DNA from: Colias croceus
Taxonomy: Eukaryota; Arthropoda; Insecta; Lepidoptera; Pieridae
Assembly: GCF_905220415.1 (NCBI RefSeq)
Contig: NC_059568.1
Span: 6,138,001 to 6,202,000, forward strand
DNA: 64,000 nucleotides
Direction of reading: 5' to 3'
Positions 56,188 to 64,000 of the stretch are shown piece by piece; position 1 is the stretch's first letter; each line of letters opens with the position of its first letter. Under the pieces are notes generated by a model. That model was not told where the DNA came from and did not search any database. It was given only the letters and a program-made list of their open reading frames with translations. A program made the position numbers and the translations under genes.

Positions 56188-56372
56188 TCCATACTAATAT
56201 TATAAATGCGAACGTAACTCTGTCTGTCTGTCTGTTACTCAATCACGCCTAAACTACTGAACCAATTTGCATGAAATTTGGTATAGAGATATTTTGATAC
56301 CCGAGAAAAGGCATAGGCTACCTTTTATTGCGAAATATGTACCACGGGCGAAGCCGGGGCGGACCACTAGTA
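56188..56372 (+). repeat. Chimeric SINE-like repeat
   Basis: The 5' part (to about 56328) is of the Metulj-like type at 24612-24845. The 3' part is the GGGCGAAGCCGGGGCGGACC ending of the 4242-4420 family. Confidence 0.75.
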
Positions 56373-57559
56373 TTATATATATAAAACAAATTATTATAAA
56401 CTAAACTCTTATTTCACAGTAACGCAGCTTTTATCGTTTTGAAATAAAAGCATACGAGGTGAAACTTTATGACCAACTGATATTTTTATTCTGTGGCATC
56501 AAGTAACTACGTTTTTATCATATTACTCAATTTACATACTAGTTCTCTTTTCCTGTCCTTTTTTGTGATACTGACACTGCTTTCTTCCGAATTTTGTTTG
56601 TTTTGTTACCCATTTTCAATAATTTATCTTTACTCAAAACTTAAAATCGAGCGGAGATAATTTGACACAGGTCCTACGTTAGCAAGCGCCTGATCAGGAC
56701 TGGCGGGGTAGCGGGCAGCGCGGTTTGTAAAGAAAACGCTGGGCAACGTTAAGTTCTGAGATATAATATGTATTTAATAATTACAGGGCTTCAGTAGAAA
56801 ACCAAAATTTAGCACGTTTTCTGCAGTACATCAAAATACATATCCTTATATAAAAATTATTTCCAAAATCAGAAATTTCATTAATAAATAATTCGTTTTC
56901 GATCTTTTTTTTAGCCTATTTTTATGATTTTATATGATCGAACAAAATACACGTGGTTGTGTAACAAATTAGCACACTTTTTAGGAAATATCTTGAAGTG
57001 TATTGATTATTTTTTCTAGAAGCGTCATATAATTGCAAATACATGAAAAATTTGATCTTGCAAACCAATTTTACTCCGCTTCGCTGAAAGGACTCCCCTT
57101 AAATAACAGATTTAAGTTATTATAGACCTGAGTTCTGATGTGAATATCAATTTAATACAATATGTAGACGTTCATGAGTAAAGGGATTGTAAGTTTAAAA
57201 TTATTTAAAAAAATATATTTTTATTTAATTTAATTAAATAATTAGGGTTTTTGCAGTTATTCCTACATCTGTGCTATAAGACGATACTTTTTAACTCAAT
57301 TTCAAGACTTTGTGTTTACGGGACAGGGTGCTCCCTGCAGGTATTGATTCCTTTGCTAATGTCGAAATCCTACGGTCTACGGTCCCTTGATGCTGTGAAA
57401 AATTCAAACGTATAAGCCAATCTAATCAAAAGATGCAGCTGTAAATGCTGACATTTTTAGCAAAATTCGACACTCCCTAGGAAATCAAAGCCTACAGGGT
57501 AGTTCCCGAGTACACAGAGTCATGAAATGTAGTACAATGTAACATCTTATAACGCAGAC
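56373..57559. other. Interior of the composite element
   Basis: AT-rich; includes a diverged internal repeat near 57300-57500 (TTTCAAGACTTTGTGTTTAC). No gene. Confidence 0.4.
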
Positions 57560-58318
57560 TAGCTCAACTCAAAAACTCAAACTCAAATATTCATTTATTC
57601 AATTAGACTACTATTTAGTAGCACTTTCGAATCGTCATTACATAGGTAAGTATTTTTAACATTTACCACCGATTCGGAAAGCAGTATCTATGGAGAAGAA
57701 TCGGCAAGAAACTCCATAGTTGCTCTTTTAACATCATGTAAATATTACAATATATGAAACTTATATCTAGCTACATAATATATCATAATATGCCAATGAA
57801 CTGTCTTGTGGTTTTTACGCGACAACCCTCCATGGGTTTTTATCGTCCATATATTCCTGAATACTGTAGTACGCTCTCTGAACTAATACATTTTTTATAT
57901 CAGTTTTAAATTTAGAACTACTAAACTCTTTAATATTGTGAAGAATTCCATTGTAAAAGCGTATACCTTGACCCATAAATTAATTTTTAACTTTAGCTAA
58001 TCGGAAAAATGGCATTTCAATTCTATTCCTGTTCCTTGTGCCATAATCGTGTCTATCTCCAACTCTTGTGTGTAAGTCGGAGCTTTTGTGTACATGCAAA
58101 ATATTATTAAATATATACTGTGATGGTACAGTAAGGATACCAGTATTCTTAAAATGATCTCTTAGTGAGTCCCGAGCACGTAAATTATATATAGAGCGAA
58201 TGGCTCTTTTCTGTAAGATACATATAGTTTCTATATCTGCAGCCCTGCCCCACAGTAGAATTCCATAGGACATAATGCTATGAAAGTAGCTGAAATAAAC
58301 CAATAAATAAATGCTGAA
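57560..58318 (-). pseudogene. CR1/Jockey-like LINE, 3' fragment with reverse-transcriptase C-terminus
   Basis: Translates to VYFSYFHSIMSYGILLWGRA, then ILQKRAIRSIYNLRARDSLR and on to RLAKVKN. A stop follows at 57990, after which FMGQGIRFYN and further matching residues continue to the true end. The untranslated tail has CCGATTCGGAAAGCAGTATC, a familiar lepidopteran LINE end. 5'-truncated at the SINE at 58321 and inactivated by the stop. Confidence 0.8.
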
Positions 58319-58320
58319 AT

Positions 58321-58500
58321 AGCTAGCCCGCGGCTTCGCCCGCTTTGTCTAAACCCTTATAAATTATATACTATTCCTCTTGAATCACTCTATCTTTAAA
58401 AAAACCGCATAAAAATTCGTTGCGTAGTTTTAAAGATTTAATCATACAAAGGGACATAGGCACAGAGAAAACGACTTTGTTTACGAATTGCGAAAAACAT
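58321..58500 (-). repeat. SINE-like repeat, GTTGCGTAGTTTTAAAGATT family
   Basis: Starts AGCTAGCCCGCGGCTTCGCC and includes TTGCGTAGTTTTAAAGATTT; matches 20425-20592. Confidence 0.7.
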
Positions 58501-59349
58501 GAATTTTTACTTAGATTATTATAAAAAAAATATTTAAAAAAAAATTTAAACTTACAACCCTGTTACTCATGAACGCTTACATGTATTAAATTGATATTCA
58601 TGCCAAAAATTCAAGTCTATGATACCTTTATGCTATAATAAAATCAAACTTCTATGTCAACGAATCAGAAGATACAGCCGTAAATGCCGAAGATTTCGCA
58701 AATTTCGACATTCGCAAGGGTATCAAAACTCAAAACCTACAGGGTAGGTACTTTCCGTAAACTCAGAATCTTGAAATTCGGTACGAAGCACGGAACTATA
58801 TACAATAGTTCCATGGTACGAAGTAACATCTTATAGTACAGATACAGGAATAATTGCAAAAAATATATATTTTTTAATTAAATATATCTTGAACAATTTT
58901 CAAGTTTGTCTGCCTGTCATGACCCTTTTTCTCAGGAACGCGTGGAGGTATCAATCTGAAATTTATACCGAATAATCACATCTACGGTTCCATAAAGCTG
59001 TGAAAAAATCAAACTTATAAGCCAACGCAATCATAAGATGCAGCCGTTTATGCTGAAAATTATCGCAAATTTCGACCTTATCGGCAAGGGAATCAAAACC
59101 TATAATGTACTACTTCCCGTGAACACGAGTCTTGAAATTTGGTGAAAAGCAATGTCAGCACAGATGGATGAAAAATTGCTAAAACATACATTTCATGCTT
59201 ATCAACATTCTCAAGTGTCGCCAGGAATCAAAACCTACAGGGTACTTCCCGTGAACACAGAATCTTGATATTTTGTAGAAAGTTACGTCTGGTTACGTCT
59301 TATAACACAGATAAAGGAAAATTTGCAAAAAGCATAAATTTAAAATTAA

Positions 59350-59410
59350 AAATGTTTGTACGGAACTCTTGGTTCGCGAATCCGACTCGCACTTGACCTT
59401 TTTTTTTTAA
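59350..59410. repeat. Inner inverted repeat, right
   Basis: Partner of 54278-54345. Adjacent diverged repeats with GTGAACACGAGTCTTGAAAT-like sequence recur around 57300, 58750, 59110 and 59240. Confidence 0.65.
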
Positions 59411-59512
59411 ATCTACGTATCAATTAAATTATCAAAATATAGCTTTTGTAAATTGACCACGACTATGTGACCCCCCCCTGGCACTAAAGCTGGATCCGCC
59501 CTTGGTTCAAAG

Positions 59513-60394
59513 TCATATGTATCGAAAACTAACGCCCTCTGTTGTGGAGTAGCTGAATGTTTTCGAATTTGGAATTTCTGAGCAAAGAGAAACATAACAG
59601 CTAATATGCCTAGAGATGTTATATTAAAATAAACCGTAACAGGGTGCGTTAGGGTACATATTGAAATGCTGAATTTATAACCTAAGTCAGTTTTTACTCA
59701 AATTAAGCTGTCCAATCAAAGGCATAGTTTACTTGTAGTGTACTGTATACCTATCGATTTAAAATAATGTACTCTGTGCCCTGTGGTACGGACGGGGTTA
59801 TTGGGGTTACCGCTCTTATTGAAGTGTTGCCACTTGCCAGCTAGAAGAAATAATTATAATTTATATCATGAACACAGATAACTATATTATATTATTATCA
59901 TGAATTCATGAACTTGGTGTTACCTACTAATTAGTGCAGTAGATAAGTAATTTGAAGTAATGCAATAGTATTTTTTATTTTTACATCTATGACAATGAAA
60001 TGGTCATAAATATCCTGATAAAATTCTGATACTTTTCAATCTTTGATTTTATTTACTACATATTAAGCTGCATTCGGTTCCGTAATGAGCGATCAGCGAT
60101 CTGCGATTAAACAAAAACCATGATAGACGCCATGTAAACACTGTGGGTACCGCAGGTGGGTACCACGGGGTGGTACACACACACTTCACACAAGTAGGTA
60201 CCACAGAACAGTATAAACAAAAACTGTGGTAGGTACAAAGTATAAAGGGGAAAACACTTATTAATTTTCTGTCACTGAGTTGGCATCGATTGCACGCATC
60301 ACGCGAAAACATTACTTTTAAGAGTGCTCGATTGTGCGATGCGTTGCTGTAGTTGAAACATTCAACGTTAAGCATTATGCCGCATATTGCACTC
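59513..60394. other. Intergenic
   Basis: No gene recognised. 60060-60380 is less AT-rich and contains repeated GGTACCAC/GTGGTA motifs (60150-60230). Confidence 0.4.
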
Positions 60395-61211
60395 TGGTGC
60401 GTACAGACCGGCCCAACGAACGCCCAACGATGGATATTTATCGTTCGCTAGCGTTGGCTTCCGCACGCTCGTTGGAATTCGTTAATACATCCAAATATGT
60501 ACATTAATTAGTGCTTGAACGAACGTTCGTTGGCACTTGATTACGGTTCTTTTTTCTTTCATTCGCAATTTATATAATATATATAATTAAATTCTGCTCG
60601 TAAAATGCTCATCGCAAAAAACTGCTGAACCGATTTTGATGAAACTTCCGCTCTTCCCTAAGTTCAACGTTACATAAACGAACAAAAAAAGAATCATCCC
60701 AATCGGCCTTCTAGTTTTCGAGAAACTCACTCATTTAAATCTCGCAAGTGTTTGATAATGAAAATAAATAAAAATGAACTAAATTTTAAATAATAAAAAA
60801 ATTTGCGAGGCCCCCTCAGGCCCGAGGATTTGTTGGATCCCAAAGACACGGCTTCTCTTTATACAAATCTAATAATAAAAACATATCGTCGTTACTCCAT
60901 TCTTTGTTTTTCTCCATGATCTAAATGGCGGGCAATATCCAAGTAATTATCAAATTGGACGTCTACACGCTACGCTCTCTTGCTTCAATTGAGCGTTCGT
61001 TCGTTGGCCTTCGGCGACCGTCCAAACAGAGTTCGATCAAATAGCTCGATTTCTTTGATATTACCGCCACGCTTCGGATCGCCGGCACACGCCGAGCGAT
61101 CGTTAACATTCCAGCCGTCCAGATTGCAGCAACGAAGGTTAATGAAACCCGTTCGTTGGCGTTCGTTTGGCCCACAGAACAGTAAGTGGTTTGGCCGGTC
61201 TGTACGCACCA
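60395..61211. mobile_element. Inverted-repeat element, 817 bp
   Basis: A perfect 19-bp terminal repeat TGGTGCGTACAGACCGGCC occurs at both ends (60395-60413, 61193-61211). The interior has many CGTTCGTTGG motifs and a segment resembling a SINE (AACTGCTGAACCGATTTTGA). No clear target duplication was seen, so the class is open. Confidence 0.7.
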
Positions 61212-61288
61212 TAATTGGAAAACTACCATAGAGTAAAATATGCGCTTTCACCCAATCTATACTAATCTAAGACAGTTTAATACTTAGT

Positions 61289-61400
61289 ATACTAATATTA
61301 TAAAGTTGAAGAGTTTGTTTGTTTGTTTGAACGCGCTAAACTACTGACTCGATTTGAAAAATTCTTTCGGTGTTAGATAGCCCATTTATCGAGGAAGGTT
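61289..61400 (+). repeat. Truncated SINE-like repeat
   Basis: ATACTAATATTATAAAGTTG, TTTGTTTGTTTGTTTGAACG and CTGACTCGATTTGAAAAATT; 3' end missing. Confidence 0.6.
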
Positions 61401-61424
61401 ATAGTTGTATACGTAGTATATTAT

Positions 61425-61635
61425 TATTAGTCTGTGGTTATAGGTATGGTTGAATTGGTAAAAAAATAAAAAATTTGGTTGAAAGTAAAATCATACAATT
61501 AGAAATGGAATACTACCTACTCATGGAAATTAACCATGCGATTGTGCTGAAAAGAATATAATATGTTTCTACAAAAGTGTAGGACAAAATCTACATTATG
61601 AAATACCATCACAGACTAATAATAATAATAAGATT
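61425..61635. mobile_element. Small inverted-repeat element
   Basis: TATTATTATTAGTCTGTGGT at the left faces ATCACAGACTAATAATAATA at the right, about 200 bp apart; probably a small MITE. Confidence 0.55.
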
Positions 61636-61796
61636 ACCAAATTATACCATATTCGTGCCATAGGTATTCTATCAAATTCAGTAGACATAATTTTGTACAA
61701 CGACATCTATTAGTCATAAAGTACCCGAGTAAAGTTTAATTCTTCGTTGAACCAAGAGATGTCGCCACGCACCTCAAAGCAAGCCTCAAAGCAATA

Positions 61797-61970
61797 GGTT
61801 TCAAAACAGCCAAATAATTTTAATAATATTATCTAGTACATATTTTTTGAATCTATACATATAATAAATCTGTAGAAGGGTCAATTCTGTACATTGAAAA
61901 TATTGAAAAAATAAATAGCAGGGGGTGTTACTGGATCGATACCAAACCCAAATATGTGATTAAAAAAATT

Positions 61971-62007
<37 letters not shown>

Positions 62008-62490
62008 ATGTGAAGACATCACGTGAAAACTACCGGTTCGATTTCAATGAAACTTGGTATAATTATACCTTATTATCCTGGGCGTAAAATAGGATACTTT
62101 TTATCCTGGAAAAATACGTAGAAAAAAATTAATCTTAATTTTTCAGTTATCCATAGACGTTGTTCTGTAGAACCGCGAACACACGTTGCGTATTATTATA
62201 GACCTAGCCTTATTTGGGTCAGATAGATATTTATAAGATGTCATTGTCAGAGTTACTCAAAATGGAGAAATAAACCATCCACGCGAAGACCGACATCCGC
62301 GCGGACGGAGTCGCGGGCGGAAGCTAGTTATTAATAATTATCTGTGATATTACTCTGCTACAAATTTGCCTAATTTTTCACAAAGCAGCAGGTTTCAAAT
62401 GTGGTTTCGAAGCAGCCAAATTTTAATAATAATTATTATCTAGTACATTTTTGTATTAATTATCTGTGATATTACTCTGCTACTCTGCTA
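61797..62490. repeat. Host repeat duplicated around the SINE
   Basis: ATTATCTGTGATATTACTCT occurs at about 62337 and 62461, and a related CAGCCAAAT...TTATCTAGTACAT segment at about 61808 and 62417, so a roughly 125-bp unit is repeated and interrupted by the repeat at 61852-62330. Confidence 0.6.
61852..62330 (+). repeat. SINE-like repeat, uninterrupted 479-bp copy
   Basis: TCTATACATATAATAAATCT to GTCGCGGGCGGAAGCTAGTTA, with a CTGT microsatellite at 61977-62006. Provides the empty site for the MITE in 38319-39519. Confidence 0.8.
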
Positions 62491-62662
62491 TAATAAAAAT
62501 GTATAGCCAGGCCAAAAACTCGAAAACGGCCCGACTAACGTTTTTATTTTTTGAGCACAAGGATAGTAATTACCTAGGTACCTAATTATTACCTATGAAG
62601 AGAATATAGAGATTCCTCTAAAAGGAATATCTCATTACATAAGAAGATTTTTCAAGAAAGCT

Positions 62663-62720
62663 AAACATTATACCTTAGATTACAAAATAAAAGACAGATG
62701 GAGCGTTGCCGAACTAAACC
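62663..62720 (+). repeat. Diverged copy of the 63835-63895 segment
   Basis: GCTAAACATTATACCTTAGA and ATTACAAAATAAAAGACAGA resemble the loop of the hairpin at the window end. Confidence 0.5.
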
Positions 62721-62869
62721 GAATGATTTATCGTCATTTTCAATAAAGCTATGTGTGCTGTCATTTCGCCGCTGCACTGTACGTACACGGTGCTTCTGTG
62801 TGCGTGTAATGTTACCGGATATTGAAAAATTTCCCAAATTTTTCCCCGACTACGGAAAAAAGAGGGTTA

Positions 62870-63030
62870 TGTTTTTCGAGTTTATGTATGTATGTATGTA
62901 TAATATTTCTTTGACACGCACTGCAGTATAAACCGTTGGACCGATTTTGAGATGTGAGGTTTCATTGCAATCATCTGAATTATTATGTTAGTGGCGATAT
63001 TGACGTAGGCTATACACATAAATGAGCAGT
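62870..63030 (+). repeat. Degenerate SINE-like fragment
   Basis: A TATG microsatellite at 62882-62900 and AACCGTTGGACCGATTTTGA are typical of an old repeat 5' part. Confidence 0.4.
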
Positions 63031-63714
63031 CAAGTTTTATATTTTAATATAATTTCAGGTTTATGATATTTTTTTTTATAATATTGTAAAAATTCTTTTA
63101 TTATATAAAGAACCTGCCTACTAAAGTTATATTATAAGGACAAAATAATTATATTCAATTTTTAATTAAATAAATCACATAAAAAAAAGTTTCAATATTA
63201 ACTATAATAATTAAATTATTTTTTATTTTTCAAATATATGAATGCGAATAGCGGTAGTTTTTAGTCGAGAATACGGGACATTTTATTTTCATCATGGAGT
63301 TCACATAAATTAAATCGCTAGCGAAAATGACTATGACGTTTTTAAGCTTTATAAAAGTAACAAAATAATGTATTATGCTTATTAAAATAATCTAATAATG
63401 ATCATGAACCTTTAGTGCACTATACAAATAATCACATTCACGATCGAAAAATCCAACAGCATTACCCTGAAGATCTTTTAACCATTTTACCGTTTTACCA
63501 ATAAAAATGGCAAATTCATTTTCAAAATACTGGCAACATACGTTGAAGTTTTGTATTCCTTCATATCTGTAAAATTATTATTCGTTTATAGAAATAAATC
63601 AGCCAAATAATCTACAGAAAACCTGTGAAACGATGTTTCATCTTTTTTTTTGTTTTCGGGAACAAATTTTACAGCGTTTTATTATCACAAGACAGCATTT
63701 TTTTACTAAAATTG

Positions 63715-64000
63715 CAAACCCTTTTTGACATATTTCATGACACTAAATGCGCTATAGCACTGGTGCAGCGACGTATTTGTTTTTGATTTCGTATTTTCTT
63801 TGACAAGGGCGACGGGCGGTTGTCATGCTCCATCTGCTAAGCATTATACCTACCCACTTAGATTACAAAATAAAGTACAGATGGAGCATGACAACCGCCC
63901 GTCGCCCTTGTCAAAGAAAATACGAAATCAAAAACAAATACGTCGCTGCACCAGTGCTATAGCGCATTATAGTGTCATGCAATACGTCAAAAAGGGTTTG
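63715..64000. mobile_element. Hairpin element cut by the right window edge
   Basis: Arms of about 122 bp (63715-63836 and 63878-64000), nearly perfect complements starting CAAACCCTTTTTGAC, with a 41-bp loop. The right end may extend past the window. Confidence 0.75.

Larger units (their letters stand above)
53827..59504. mobile_element. Composite hAT-type element, 5.7 kb, with nested insertions
   Basis: The ends CAAGCGCGGATCCAG (53827-53841) and, inverted, CAAGGGCGGATCCAG (59490-59504) differ at one base and are followed by long G runs. An exact 8-bp duplication GTTCAAAG flanks both sides (53819-53826 and 59505-59512), the hAT signature. Inside are a pogo-like element (55351-56024), a chimeric SINE (56188-56372), a LINE remnant (57560-58318) and another SINE (58321-58500). 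No transposase frame survives. Confidence 0.82.

Noticed and set aside
60963..61251. Three overlapping 80-90-codon frames
   Set aside because: They lie inside the inverted-repeat element at 60395-61211, on both strands, with no protein similarity.

Overview
The window is animal genomic DNA, almost certainly from a butterfly or moth. It is AT-rich, its genes are split by long introns with GT/AG borders, and it is full of short interspersed repeats of the kind typical of Lepidoptera, with 3' ends like CCGCGGGCGGAAACCTAGT. Nothing prokaryotic, viral or CRISPR-like is present. The species cannot be read from the sequence alone.

Two conserved genes are arranged head to head. On the minus strand, from about 32.6 kb down past the left edge, lies the homologue of WDR47 (nemitin). 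The window holds its LisH/CTLH exon (29317-30790), two small linker exons (29023-29130, 28326-28371) and the first WD40 exon (2794-3017); the remaining WD40 blades are off the left edge. Inside its 25-kb intron, on the same strand, are two further sets of well-formed start exons (18846-18107 and 11650-11099). Both end in phase 0, as does the LisH-side exon at 28326, and the WD40 exon opens in phase 0. This suggests alternative promoters that make WDR47 forms without LisH/CTLH. A nested separate gene, ending in a candidate terminal exon at 9802-9674, is the other reading.

On the plus strand, 34622-48719, lies a complete 13-exon DNAJC11 homologue. Every splice phase closes, giving a 573-residue J-domain protein of the mitochondrial MICOS/MIB system. 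The roughly 2 kb between the two start regions has been filled by a SINE-like repeat and an 848-bp hairpin MITE.

The rest is mostly mobile DNA, much of it resolvable to exact ends. Three PIF/Harbinger-type elements have TAA target duplications (13586-13797, 33230-34077, 52111-52792); the last keeps a transposase N-terminal fragment. Two elements have TA duplications (38484-39216, nested in a SINE-like repeat, and 49013-49857), and a pogo-like element has CAGT/ACTG ends (55351-56024). A 5.7-kb composite hAT element (53827-59504) has an 8-bp duplication. There are also fragments of non-LTR retrotransposons, about twenty SINE-like copies including two with swapped 3' modules, and a 3.3-kb inverted tandem array inside DNAJC11 intron 11 (43929-47280) that could fold into a long hairpin RNA. 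The stretch from 59.5 to 64 kb is intergenic repeat mosaic and ends in a nearly perfect inverted repeat at the window edge.
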